42,218 nucleotides of DNA from a virus. Position 1 is the first letter of the stretch, and each line of letters opens with the position of its first letter. The notes beneath the pieces were generated by a model. It saw only the letters and a program-made list of their open reading frames with translations. It did no database searches and had not been told where the DNA came from. A program made the position numbers and the translations under genes. Positions 15,611 through 24,406 of the stretch are shown here, piece by piece. The stretch lies in the IMG/VR virus record IMGVR_UViG_3300044837_000117, positions 1-42,218 of that record; one strand, given 5' to 3'.

Positions 15611-17463
15611 GCTCTACCTCTACCGCTCTGACAAACATATTCAGCGAAGCGAGAGGCACGGAAATTGTTAGAAGAGCATCGGCGGAAGCGGAGATGATCC
15701 GCTCCGCGCTCCTCGGCGAGACAGAAAAGCTCCGCGCGGAGATGGCCGAGTACAGATCCTCCCTCGAGAATCCGCAAACAGTTTTGTCCTTCCCGGCGGA
15801 ATGGCTTCTCGACGCCTGGGCCGGCGGAGCTACCGATTCCGGCGTCCGCGTCTCGGAGATGACGGCCTTACAAGTCTCGACCGTCTTCGCATGCGTACAG
15901 CTCATCTCGAGCGCGAAAGCCAGTCTCGATCTCCTCGTCCTTGAGCGGTTCACATCAAAGAAGAAACGTGTCGGCCGGCGCCTGGCTTACGATCATTACC
16001 TCTTCGATCTCCTGGGGAGTGAACCTAATCACGAAATGACGTCCTTCACCTGGCGCAAGTCGTCGATGCTCCACGCTCTGCTATGGGGAAACCTTTACAC
16101 CGAGATCGAGCGCAACGGCGGCGGCCAGGCGATCGGCTTATGGCCGCGCAATCCCGCGAAGACGCGGCCGCATAGAGTTTTGAAGTCCGGGATGCTGGTC
16201 TACAAAACTAGCGACGGGCTCGACGACGTGCAGATTCCCGGGCAAGAAACCAAGATCGACGGGCCGGAGCGTACCATCTTCGCCGAGGACATGATCCACG
16301 TTCCAGGCCTCGCGATCGACGCTCGCCTCGGACAATCCGTCTCCTGGTTATCCAGGCAAGTGATCGGCCTCGCGATGGCGACGGAGAAATTCGGCGCGAA
16401 GCTGTTTGCTAACGGCGCTCGGCCTGGAGGCGTACTCACGCATCCGGGCAAGCTCACCGATAAGGCGCGCGCGACAATGCGCGAGACGTGGCACCAGGCG
16501 CAAGGCGGAGAGAATCAACACAAAGTTGCCGTCCTCGAGGACGGAATAAAATTCGAGAAGATAGCGGCTACGGCCGAAGAAGCGCAATTCTTGGGAACGC
16601 GCGATCACCAGAAGCTTGAGATCTGTTCGATCTTCGCCGTCCCTCCTCACATGATCGGAGCCGATCGCGCCGGCGGAAAGAATAACCTCGAGCAGATCGG
16701 CGGAGAGTTTGTAACCTTCACTCTCACTCCCTGGCTAAAGGCCTGGCAACAAGAGCTTGATCGCAAACTCTTCCCGAAGACGGGGCAGAACGCGAAAAAG
16801 TTTTTTCCGCACTTCGAGACGCGGCCGCTCATCATGCCGGACGCCTCGAGCAGACAAGCTTTTTATAGCGCCGGCAAGCAATGGGGCTTCCTCTCTACGG
16901 ACGACATCCTCGAGATGGAGCATCTCAATCCGACGGATCAAGAGGGATCCGATCTGTACTGGATGCCTACAAACGTCGGCGTGATGAGCAAAGACGGCGC
17001 GCAGATCCCTACGTCGCCGACGGATGCCGGCGATCCGCAAACCGATCCGACCGCAGATCCGAAGGCGAAGGACAAAGCTCCCGCGGCAACAAAGATCGGT
17101 AAACGCCTGGCGCGGACGTATTCCGGGCTATTTGAGGACGCCTTCCGGCGTATTCAGGCCAGGCGCGACGCCAATTCCGAGGCCTATAAACGCGCTCTAC
17201 TTCCCATCTTTTTGACCGTCGCGCGCCAGATCCAGGCCGGCGTCGCCGATGAATTTAACCTGGAGTTAGATTCGCCGGTCGAAGAGTCGCGCTTCCTGGT
17301 CGATCTCATCGAAGGCCTACACAAGCGCCACGCCGAGGGAGAGTCGGCCGAGCAAGTTGCTGAGAGAGAACTTCCGCGCGTGATTCGCGCGATCGCGATC
17401 GATGTCTATCGCAACATGGCGATAGCCGTCGCGAAAGAACGGACGGAGGATGTCACCACATGA
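15607..17463 (+). CDS. Portal protein, HK97 type, long form
   Basis: 618 residues, well over the usual 400-450. The core starts near residue 65 (FPAEWLLDAWAGG, then SEMTALQVSTVFACVQLIS), with LWGNLYTEIERNGGGQ and PHMIGADRAGGKNNLEQ, the PF04860 signature. There is an extra N-terminal coiled coil (about 5-55) and a long C-terminal helical extension (about 495-618). It forms the dodecameric portal at the capsid vertex. The protease gene overlaps by ATGA. Confidence 0.93.
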   Translation: MSSTSTALTNIFSEARGTEIVRRASAEAEMIRSALLGETEKLRAEMAEYRSSLENPQTVLSFPAEWLLDAWAGGATDSGVRVSEMTALQVSTVFACVQLISSAKASLDLLVLERFTSKKKRVGRRLAYDHYLFDLLGSEPNHEMTSFTWRKSSMLHALLWGNLYTEIERNGGGQAIGLWPRNPAKTRPHRVLKSGMLVYKTSDGLDDVQIPGQETKIDGPERTIFAEDMIHVPGLAIDARLGQSVSWLSRQVIGLAMATEKFGAKLFANGARPGGVLTHPGKLTDKARATMRETWHQAQGGENQHKVAVLEDGIKFEKIAATAEEAQFLGTRDHQKLEICSIFAVPPHMIGADRAGGKNNLEQIGGEFVTFTLTPWLKAWQQELDRKLFPKTGQNAKKFFPHFETRPLIMPDASSRQAFYSAGKQWGFLSTDDILEMEHLNPTDQEGSDLYWMPTNVGVMSKDGAQIPTSPTDAGDPQTDPTADPKAKDKAPAATKIGKRLARTYSGLFEDAFRRIQARRDANSEAYKRALLPIFLTVARQIQAGVADEFNLELDSPVEESRFLVDLIEGLHKRHAEGESAEQVAERELPRVIRAIAIDVYRNMAIAVAKERTEDVTT

Positions 17464-18308
17464 AAAGAGAGATCCGTATTTTTAAAGGCTCCGAGCTCCG
17501 CGCCAAAAAAGACGGGAAAGGAATCGATGGACACGCGGCCGTTTTTAACGAGCTCTCCCAGGATCTCGGCGGCTTCCGCGAAAGAGTTATGCCTGGAGCT
17601 TTCGCCGACGATCTGGCCGCGAAGCCGGACGTCCGCGCTCTGTTTAATCACGATCCGAATATCATCTTCGGCCGGACGATTAGCGGGACGCTACGCCTCG
17701 CGGAAGATCATGCCGGCCTCGCGTTCGACTGCGACATGCCGGACACACAGCAAGCGCGCGACGTGCAAACGTCGATCGCGCGCGGCGATATCACACAATG
17801 CTCTTTCGGTTTTTTTGTCGTCTCGCAGAAGTGGAGCGAGGAGCCGGATCCCGCGGACGCGACGGGCCAACGGAAGATGCTCATCCGCGAGCTTCACAAA
17901 GTAAAAACGTTTGACGTCTCCCCTGTAACTTTCCCCGCGTACACCGGTACCGACGTCGATACCCGGACACTCTTCCCCGAAGGGGTACCAGGCGAGATCC
18001 GCTCGCATGTCTCTGCTTACGATCGCCGCGGGACGGCGAAGCGCGCGAAGGACGCAAAAGAGAAGCGCGTGGAATGTATGTGTCAATGCGATGAGTGTTT
18101 GGACGGCAATTGCGCGGATTGTACGGAAGGTACGAATTGTACAGATGAGAATTGCATGCACGCCGGCGAAAACGCAGATCCGAAAGTGAGAGCGGCCAGG
18201 CGGGCGGAAGAGCGCAAAGAGAAGCCGGCCGGCGAGCTCGTCACCGGCGAAGAGTTTGAAGTCCTCATGCTGGGCGCGCAATTGAAGATGCGCGAAGCGC
18301 AGGACTAA
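17460..18308 (+). CDS. Prohead protease, HK97 type, with Cys-rich tail
   Basis: 282 residues. The S78/U35-type core is residues 1-~175: GHAAVFN, VMPGAF, LFNHD (H64), ITQCSFGF (S115) and VKTFDVSPVTFPAY. H64 and S115 are the likely catalytic pair. Residues ~200-235 add eight Cys in CMCQCDEC...CADC...C...C, likely metal-binding, then a basic tail. It matures the capsid. It is ATGA-coupled to the portal gene. The 130 bp downstream hold no gene. Confidence 0.9.
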   Translation: MKREIRIFKGSELRAKKDGKGIDGHAAVFNELSQDLGGFRERVMPGAFADDLAAKPDVRALFNHDPNIIFGRTISGTLRLAEDHAGLAFDCDMPDTQQARDVQTSIARGDITQCSFGFFVVSQKWSEEPDPADATGQRKMLIRELHKVKTFDVSPVTFPAYTGTDVDTRTLFPEGVPGEIRSHVSAYDRRGTAKRAKDAKEKRVECMCQCDECLDGNCADCTEGTNCTDENCMHAGENADPKVRAARRAEERKEKPAGELVTGEEFEVLMLGAQLKMREAQD

Positions 18309-18438
18309 CCGGAATTATCTCGAGAGCTTCTCGCCGGATGCGGCTCGGCGTGATAGCCGACAGAGATCTCTCGAGCGATGCTCCGCGGAGCGGGGCGCCG
18401 GCGGTAGAAGTCAAATCTAAAAATCGAAGGACACAACT

Positions 18439-19863
18439 ATGTCTGATAAAGCGAAAGCTCTTGAGCTCCGCGGGCAGCGCGCACAGCTCATCAAAGATGC
18501 ACAAAAAATTCTTTCCGATAATCCGAAGGGACTTACGCCAGAGCAACGAACGCAATTCGACAAAATGTTTGCAGATGCGGATCTGCTCAAAGCGGACATC
18601 GATCGACACGAACGATCCGCGGCTCTGCAAGCCGAGATCGACGGGCCGGCCGGTCCTGGCGCGGGGGATCCCGATCCGAAGCAATTCCGGAAGGAAGCGC
18701 CGATCGGCGATGGGAAGGAACTGGAAGAGAAGCGCGTTACGACGGCCGTCCAGGAATACCGCACGGCTTACCGTCGCGCGCGGCCTGGCCAGGATCCGCT
18801 CGGGAATCTCCGGCCGGAGACACGCTCGGTCATCGATGCGCTGAATGAGAAGTACTGGGATGCCATGAAAGCGCAGCTCGCTTCCTGGGCTCGCCGCGAT
18901 TCATTGGACAACGCGGAACAGCGCGCGATTCTCGCCGGCGCGAAGCCGGAGTATCGCGACATGGGGATCGCTACGAGCGCGCTCGGCGGCTTCCTAGTCC
19001 CGCAAGGCTTCGTCTTCGACATCGAGCAGGCGCTAAAGTTTTACGGCGACATGGTAAACGAAGGCGTGGTTTCGATGTTGAATACCGCGACGGGAAACCC
19101 GATGCCGTACCCGACGGATAACGACACGACCAACACCGGCGAGCTCATCGGCGAAGCGGCTCAAGTTACCGAGACGGATGTAACCATCGGCTCGATCACT
19201 TTCGGCGCGTATAAATACTCGACGAAGATGGTCAAGCTCTCGATCGAACTGTTGCAGGATGCCGGCTTCGATCTCGAGTCGTATCTCAAAGCAAAGTTTG
19301 CGACGCGCCTCGGCCGCATTCTTAACACACATTTTACCGTCGGTACTGGCAGCGCGCAGCCAAACGGCGTGCTCACCGCGGCGACTGCGGGGCCGACGGC
19401 CGTAGGATCCGCGACGAACACCGGCGGAGCCGAAACCGGCGGAACGACGATCGGCTCGAAGGATTTTACAGAGCTCGAGCACTCCGTCGACAAGGCGTAT
19501 CGCGTCGGCGCGCGCTACATGATGCACGACTCTGTCTTAAAGCTCGTTAAGGAAGTCCTGGACAAATACGGAAGGCCGCTCTTCCAGCCTGGTATGACGG
19601 TCGGAGCTCCCGACACGATCAACGGCTATCCATATTCCATCAATAACGATCTGCCAGTAATGGCACTCAATGCGAAGACGGTTCTCTTCGGGCAGTTCTC
19701 GAAGTACACCGTTCGGCGCGTGCGCGAGCTCGCGATCGTCAAGCTCTCCGAGCGATACGCGGACTACGGACAAGTCGCGTTTATCGGCTTCGCGAGATAC
19801 GACGGTCAGCTCATGGACGCCGGAACGCATCCCGTTAAATACCTGGTACAAGCGGCGAGCTAA
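18439..19863 (+). CDS. Major capsid protein, HK97 fold
   Basis: 474 residues. The N-terminal ~120 are a charged coiled-coil delta (scaffold) domain that the protease probably removes. The capsid fold follows, with GGFLVPQGFVFDIEQ, TNTGELIGEAAQVTETD, FGAYKYSTKMVKLSIELLQD and late INGYPYSINNDLP...KTVLFGQF. These are the classic PF05065 features. The start follows GAAGGAC. A strong hairpin lies just after the stop. Confidence 0.94.
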   Translation: MSDKAKALELRGQRAQLIKDAQKILSDNPKGLTPEQRTQFDKMFADADLLKADIDRHERSAALQAEIDGPAGPGAGDPDPKQFRKEAPIGDGKELEEKRVTTAVQEYRTAYRRARPGQDPLGNLRPETRSVIDALNEKYWDAMKAQLASWARRDSLDNAEQRAILAGAKPEYRDMGIATSALGGFLVPQGFVFDIEQALKFYGDMVNEGVVSMLNTATGNPMPYPTDNDTTNTGELIGEAAQVTETDVTIGSITFGAYKYSTKMVKLSIELLQDAGFDLESYLKAKFATRLGRILNTHFTVGTGSAQPNGVLTAATAGPTAVGSATNTGGAETGGTTIGSKDFTELEHSVDKAYRVGARYMMHDSVLKLVKEVLDKYGRPLFQPGMTVGAPDTINGYPYSINNDLPVMALNAKTVLFGQFSKYTVRRVRELAIVKLSERYADYGQVAFIGFARYDGQLMDAGTHPVKYLVQAAS

Positions 19864-19889
19864 AACGTCGCGCAATGAGGCCGAAGACT

Positions 19890-19917
19890 CGAGGATCCGC
19901 TTTCGCGCGGATCCTCG
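19890..19917 (+). terminator. Hairpin after the capsid gene
   Basis: An 11-bp perfect stem (19890-19900 with 19907-19917, CGAGGATCCGC / GCGGATCCTCG) and six-base loop lie 27 bp after the capsid stop. No immediate T-run, but GTTTTAAAG follows about eight bases later. Probably partial termination or an RNA-stability element separating the abundant capsid mRNA from later genes. Confidence 0.5.
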
Positions 19918-19943
19918 GCTTCGCAGTTTTAAAGGGAGTGTGT

Positions 19944-20180
19944 ATGCCTGGACTCGTAAAGATCCGACTCCGCGGGAGCCGTCGCGTGATCGAAGTTATT
20001 CCACCAGTCGCGGCCGCGCGCGTCGCCGGCGGGACGGCCGATTATCTGGAGGAAGAGGAAACCAAGCCGGCGATCTCGCAAGCTTCGCTCGAGGGAGCGC
20101 AGTCGGCCAAGCTCGCGGGAGCTCCGGAACGCGCAGTAAGCCGCGCACAAAATCCGCCGGCGAGAGGCAAGGGTAAGTAA
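19944..20180 (+). CDS. Small hypothetical structural-region protein
   Basis: 78 residues. ATG 19944 follows AAGGGAGTG; the frame is open from further upstream, through the hairpin, but that part is unlikely to be translated. It has a short beta-like N-terminus (VKIRLRGSRRVIEVIP) then an acidic and Ala/Pro-rich tail. Position between capsid and connector genes is usual for a head-tail or decoration protein; function unknown. Confidence 0.5.
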   Translation: MPGLVKIRLRGSRRVIEVIPPVAAARVAGGTADYLEEEETKPAISQASLEGAQSAKLAGAPERAVSRAQNPPARGKGK

Positions 20181-21077
20181 ATGGCCGCAAGTCTACAAAT
20201 CGAAGTAGCGCCGGCCGTCGAGCCCGTCTCGCTCACTCTCGCGAAGTCGCACTTGCGAGTCAACATCTCGACAGATGACGCTTTAATTACGCTCTATATA
20301 CAGGCCGCGCGGGAGCTCGTCGAAGGTTACGTTAGCCGCTCGTTTGTGAATAAAGGCTATCGCCAGGATCTCGACGCCTTCCCGTACTACATCGACACGG
20401 CGAATACAGCGATAGCCGCGCCTCCATCCTATGCGTCGCTCCCGCGGTATGCGACGACGCAATGGAACTACTCGCAGCTCATAAAATTATTGATCTCGCC
20501 GCTCGTCTCCGTCGAGTCCATCGACTACACGAAGCCGGACGGAACGATCGGAACGTTAAAGCCGGCGCTCGTACCCTGGCGCGCCGGGACGATCTACGCC
20601 GTCGGCGCCGTGATCCAGGATCCCAACGGCAACGCTCAAAAAGTTACGGCCGCGGTCCCGTCGGCGATCGATGGATCCTCGAAGAGCGGCCTCGCCGTCC
20701 CGACGTGGAACATTACGCTCGGCCAAGCAACGACGGACGGAGATCTCACCTGGACAAACCAGGGAGCCGCGCCGGCCGGCGACTTTGTCGTCGACATCGA
20801 CTCCGAGCCTCCGCGGATCTTCCCCATGCCGGGAAAGAATTGGCCGGCTTGCCAGTATTCATCCCACGCCGTCCGGATCCACTTTACGGCCGGCTATGGC
20901 AACGCCGCGGCCGCGGCTTTTCCGGCCGTGGCCAAGCTCGCGATGCTCCAGGCCGTCGCGAACTGGTACGAGAATCGCGAGAGCGTAACGGACGCGACTC
21001 TAAAACAGATCCCGCTTCACTTCGAGGCGATGCTCTGGTCGATCCGCGTGCTCGATTTTTCGCCGACGCCTGGGTAA
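20181..21077 (+). CDS. Head-tail connector (gp6-like) with inserted beta domain
   Basis: 298 residues. Residues 1-130 and 200-298 form the gp6-like connector: SLTLAKSHLRVNISTDDALI, then EGYVSRSF, RIFPMPGKNWP, VRIHFTAGYG and a final WYENRES. Between them (132-195) is an insertion with YAVGAVIQDPNGNAQKV and PTWNITLGQATTDGDLTW, not part of the connector core, and a related copy occurs in the tail tip protein at 31474-35307. It stacks on the portal. The ATG follows the previous stop directly. Confidence 0.88.
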   Translation: MAASLQIEVAPAVEPVSLTLAKSHLRVNISTDDALITLYIQAARELVEGYVSRSFVNKGYRQDLDAFPYYIDTANTAIAAPPSYASLPRYATTQWNYSQLIKLLISPLVSVESIDYTKPDGTIGTLKPALVPWRAGTIYAVGAVIQDPNGNAQKVTAAVPSAIDGSSKSGLAVPTWNITLGQATTDGDLTWTNQGAAPAGDFVVDIDSEPPRIFPMPGKNWPACQYSSHAVRIHFTAGYGNAAAAAFPAVAKLAMLQAVANWYENRESVTDATLKQIPLHFEAMLWSIRVLDFSPTPG

Positions 21078-21120
21078 ATGTTTTCGAGAATCAAAATCTA
21101 AATCGAGGAGAAAGTTTTCT

Positions 21121-21492
21121 ATGGCTCAAACACCGATCAATGCACAAGTACCAGTCGGGCCGTTCATCTCGGGACAGCCGGTCGCAGCCGCGCTTGATCT
21201 CGTATGGGTGGCCGCGGACGTCGCCAACGGGAACAAGTTCCAATTGACGGGACACGAAGTCCTACTCGTTTGGAATACCCACGCGACTATCGCCTATACC
21301 CTCACGATCTCATCCGTTCCAGATCGCGACAATCGCTCGCAAGACGTAACCGCTTATTCGATTCTTGCCGCTACGATCTCGGCCTTCTCTTTCCTCGGAG
21401 CTACCGAAGGATGGGCGCAATCCGGCGGAGCCGTGAACTTTAGCGGATCGAACGCCTCTCTAAAATTCGCAATCTTGAACGTTAACCGATAA
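21121..21492 (+). CDS. Hypothetical virion protein
   Basis: 123 residues, beta-rich. AAALDLVWVAADVANGNKFQ and LLVWNTHATIAYTLTISS fit small structural/decoration proteins encoded at this place in phages. A good AGGAG lies before the start. Exact role unknown. Confidence 0.5.
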   Translation: MAQTPINAQVPVGPFISGQPVAAALDLVWVAADVANGNKFQLTGHEVLLVWNTHATIAYTLTISSVPDRDNRSQDVTAYSILAATISAFSFLGATEGWAQSGGAVNFSGSNASLKFAILNVNR

Positions 21493-21510
21493 CCCAGGAG
21501 CCGAGGATCG

Positions 21511-22176
21511 ATGTCGAAGTCGCGAATATCAATCGGGCGCTTTAGATTCCGGGTCAACATCCTGGATCTCTCTAATGCGCAAGATGCATCCGGCGGCATC
21601 GATCCTCGTCTTGTGACTCTCTTTTTGCAGACGTGGGCCGCGGTCGACACTTTGAACGGCCGCGAGCTCTACTCCGCGCAACAACAAAACTCCGAAGTAA
21701 CTCACAAAGTCTCGATCCGTTACGCGCCGGGGATCCTCTCGCGGCAAGTCGTCGGGAATGCTGGCCGATACTACACGATCCAGTACATCTCGGATCCGGA
21801 CGGCCGCGGTAAGCTCCTCGAGCTTTTCTGTAGCGAGAGAAACGATTCCGCGCGCCTGGCGAATATAACGCCGGCCACGCCGACGCCTCCGCAGGATCCG
21901 CGCGTCGTCACCATCACGGCCAACTATGCGGCCGTCGCCGGCGATTTTATTCTCGTCGACACTACCGCCGGGCCGATCACCGTCACGATCCCGCTCTCCG
22001 CCGGCAATGGCGGAAAAGTTATCAGCGTAAAAAAGATCTCCGCGGACGCGAATCTCGTCACGTGTGCGCGCTCCGGAGCCGATCTTCTCGAGTTCGATAC
22101 CTCGATCACTTTCGACGCTAAAGGCGTTTCCGCAGAACTGGAAGCCGACGGCGTCGCGGCGTGGGTGCTCAATTGA
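21511..22176 (+). CDS. Head-tail adaptor (gp16/gp7-like) fused to a beta domain
   Basis: 221 residues. Residues 1-~115 match the head-tail joining family (PF05521-like): FRFRVNILDLSNAQDASGG, WAAVDTLNGRELYSAQQ and YTIQYISDPDGRGKLLELFC. The remainder, after a PATPTPPQD linker, is a separate beta domain of the type ITANYAAVAGDFILVDTTAG, often seen in phage tail/decoration proteins. It closes the portal channel; the added domain is probably surface-exposed. Confidence 0.82.
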   Translation: MSKSRISIGRFRFRVNILDLSNAQDASGGIDPRLVTLFLQTWAAVDTLNGRELYSAQQQNSEVTHKVSIRYAPGILSRQVVGNAGRYYTIQYISDPDGRGKLLELFCSERNDSARLANITPATPTPPQDPRVVTITANYAAVAGDFILVDTTAGPITVTIPLSAGNGGKVISVKKISADANLVTCARSGADLLEFDTSITFDAKGVSAELEADGVAAWVLN

Positions 22177-22949
22177 CATATTTACCAGGCGGAGCAACGG
22201 CTCCAAAGCAAGACGTCGGGAACGCTTCTCTCGCTTCGATCGATACGAAGACGCCGGCGCTCGTCGGCGGCAAAGTTCCAGTCGACATCGGCGGCGAAAC
22301 CGTCGTTATCGCGATCCCGGCCGGCGCGGCTACGGCCGCAAAACAAGACACCGGGAATACTTCTCTCGGCTCGATCGATACCAAAATTCCAGCGCAAGTC
22401 TCCGGCCGGATCCCCGTCGATCCTTCCGGCGTTACTTCGCCAATGTCCGCGGCCGCTCTTCCGCTTCCCGCCGGCGCGTCGACGTCGGCCGCGCAAACTA
22501 CCGGGAACGCTTCTCTCGCCTCGATCGACACCAAACATCCGGCGCTCGTCTCCGGCCGGATCCCCGTCGATCCCTCCGGCGTTACTTCGCCAGTCGCGGC
22601 CTCGGCCGAGACGGGAACGGTTTACAACGGCGCGACGGCGCTAACTCCGCTATTCGCGACGATCGTCGCCTCGGCTTCCGGCGCTTCGCAAGTCGTCGCG
22701 GCCGTAACGAGCAAAAAAATTCGCGTGCTCGCTTTGCAGCTCACCGCGAGCGCGGCCGTTAACGTGAAGTGGCAATCGCACGTAACGCCGACAGATAAAA
22801 CAGGGCTCGCCTACCTGGCCGCAAATGGAGGCTATGTCTTACCGTTCAATCCCGCGGGATGGTTCGAGACGATCGCCGGCGAGGCGCTCGATATAAATCT
22901 CTCGGCCGCGATCGCCGTCGGCGGCTCGCTTACCTACGTGACTGTATGA
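22173..22949 (+). CDS. Repeat-containing virion protein
   Basis: 258 residues from a TTG that overlaps the previous stop (TTGA); GTG 22161 is also in frame. The N-terminal ~150 residues contain three imperfect repeats built around GN(A/T)SL.SIDTK ... VPVD.G, two of them almost identical in DNA with a 150-bp period. The C-terminal 100 form a beta domain (KIRVLALQLTASAAVNVKWQ). Such repeats are common in phage fibre or decoration proteins. The role is inferred. Confidence 0.55.
   Translation: MTYLPGGATAPKQDVGNASLASIDTKTPALVGGKVPVDIGGETVVIAIPAGAATAAKQDTGNTSLGSIDTKIPAQVSGRIPVDPSGVTSPMSAAALPLPAGASTSAAQTTGNASLASIDTKHPALVSGRIPVDPSGVTSPVAASAETGTVYNGATALTPLFATIVASASGASQVVAAVTSKKIRVLALQLTASAAVNVKWQSHVTPTDKTGLAYLAANGGYVLPFNPAGWFETIAGEALDINLSAAIAVGGSLTYVTV
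22398..22592 (+). repeat. 150-bp period internal duplication
   Basis: The 45-bp block at 22398-22442 recurs at 22548-22592 with one base changed (CCT to CCC). It encodes VSGRIPVDPSGVTSP. The exact 150-bp spacing and near identity indicate a recent in-frame duplication of a 50-residue unit. Confidence 0.85.
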
Positions 22950-23599
22950 GCATCAACCTTATTCAACAAAATAACTTTTTCTACGGGAACACTCCCGGCG
23001 GCACGCCTGTAAATGTGGCGTACCTTTCGCCAAATGCATTGAACAAAACTTTGCTCGCCGTCGTAGGTTGGCAGCAGGGAGGGCCGACTCCAGTCGTCTT
23101 CGATTCCCAGGGAAACATTTACACTTCACTGACTTTAATGAACGTAAACGGATGGGCTCACCAAGTTTTTTATTGCCTAAAATGCAAAGCCGGCGCTAAC
23201 ACTTTCACGTCGACGATCGGCGCTCCCACTAACTACAACTCGATCGCGATCCTCGAGTATTCCGGCGTTGCTTCGGTCGGGAATGCAAAGACGAACAACG
23301 GATTAACTGGCGTCGCAATCACTACCCCCAATATCACGCTATCCAGCGTCGGCTCTAAAGTGCTCCTTACCGTCGTCGTAGGAAGTAACCCTTCGGTCAC
23401 GCCAGGCGGAAGCGCGATCACCGTCGTTCCGGCCGCTGGTGTTCCTCCCTACGTCGAAGAGTACCCGGCCGGGAATCCTGGCAACGTTATATCGCCGAGC
23501 TGCACGCTCGGATCGGGCGGCAATACCTGGAGCGCCTCCGCTTGGGAGCTCGTAGCGGAGCAATCACAATTCCGGATGCTAACAGGAGTGGGAAGGTAA
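22946..23599 (+). CDS. Hypothetical beta-rich virion protein
   Basis: 217 residues. ATG 22946 overlaps the previous stop (ATGA). Beta-sandwich-like sequence: TLLAVVGWQQGGPTPVVFDS, NGWAHQVFYCLKCKAGAN, SIAILEYSGVAS. This pattern is seen in phage structural proteins with carbohydrate-binding-like folds. Function unknown; an exposed head or neck decoration is plausible. Confidence 0.5.
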   Translation: MSINLIQQNNFFYGNTPGGTPVNVAYLSPNALNKTLLAVVGWQQGGPTPVVFDSQGNIYTSLTLMNVNGWAHQVFYCLKCKAGANTFTSTIGAPTNYNSIAILEYSGVASVGNAKTNNGLTGVAITTPNITLSSVGSKVLLTVVVGSNPSVTPGGSAITVVPAAGVPPYVEEYPAGNPGNVISPSCTLGSGGNTWSASAWELVAEQSQFRMLTGVGR

Positions 23600-23606
23600 A
23601 AAACTT

Positions 23607-23939
23607 ATGGCAAAAAAAATCGGAATAATCGGCGCGACGCAAAGCTCGCTCTGGACTTCGGTAAGCGCGGTTTTTTGGTTTCCGATCGCGTCGGGAATAA
23701 AGACGCAAACGGCGGGTAGCGCATGGGCCGGCGCGAGCGCGGCCGAGAATACCGCGATCCAAAACGGGACGGTCCTCGAGGAGCAGCAAAGTTTCAATTT
23801 TCCGTCGGGCCTCGCGACGGCAAGCATGAAGGATTATCTCGACAATTACTGGACGCGACGCAATGCGCAGATCGCCGGCGTCGGGCCAGGCCTCTACGCC
23901 GGCGTATTCGAGGATTCGATAACGGGCTGGAGCGCATGA
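23607..23939 (+). CDS. Hypothetical virion-region protein
   Basis: 110 residues, helical and small-residue rich, no family recognised. Its stop overlaps the ATG of the gp10-like gene, tying it to head-tail completion genes. Confidence 0.45.
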   Translation: MAKKIGIIGATQSSLWTSVSAVFWFPIASGIKTQTAGSAWAGASAAENTAIQNGTVLEEQQSFNFPSGLATASMKDYLDNYWTRRNAQIAGVGPGLYAGVFEDSITGWSA

Positions 23940-24406
23940 GCGAGATCGTTACATTCAAGATCGAGGGGCTCGAGGAGATCCAGGACAAGCTCGAGCGCCT
24001 CCCGAAGATCGCCGGCCGCGCGATCGTAAAAGAGGGGCTCAAACGCGCCGGTAAGATCTGGCGCGACGACATGGCGCATCGTGTCCTTAGAGGCTTCCAC
24101 GTCTTCCAGGACGGCGGAGGCAAGTACAAGGGCGTAAAGATCAAAGGCCGCTCGCGCGAGTACGGAGTTTTATCTCGATCGATCCGCGCAAAAGTCTCGA
24201 TCAAAGGCGACGAGCTCGAGGGATCCGTAGAAGTCGGGCCGAGCAAGAAAGCTTTTTGGGCTTCCTGGATCGAATTCGGCCGGAAGGCACAACACGATCG
24301 CAAATTTATCCGTCCCTCATTTGAGGAGAAAAAACAGGAAGTCCTCGAGACATTTAGCAAAGTTTGCCGCGAGGAGCTCGCGAAGGCCGGGATGCCGATC
24401 GAATGA
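23936..24406 (+). CDS. HK97 gp10-like head-tail protein
   Basis: 156 residues. It has IEGLEEIQDKLERLPKIAGR at the N-terminus, SRSIRAKVSIKG in the middle and SWIEFGRK...RKFIRPSFEEKK at the end, the pattern of the HK97 gp10 family (PF04883), which joins tail to head. It is ATGA-coupled on both sides. Length is normal. Confidence 0.85.
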   Translation: MSEIVTFKIEGLEEIQDKLERLPKIAGRAIVKEGLKRAGKIWRDDMAHRVLRGFHVFQDGGGKYKGVKIKGRSREYGVLSRSIRAKVSIKGDELEGSVEVGPSKKAFWASWIEFGRKAQHDRKFIRPSFEEKKQEVLETFSKVCREELAKAGMPIE

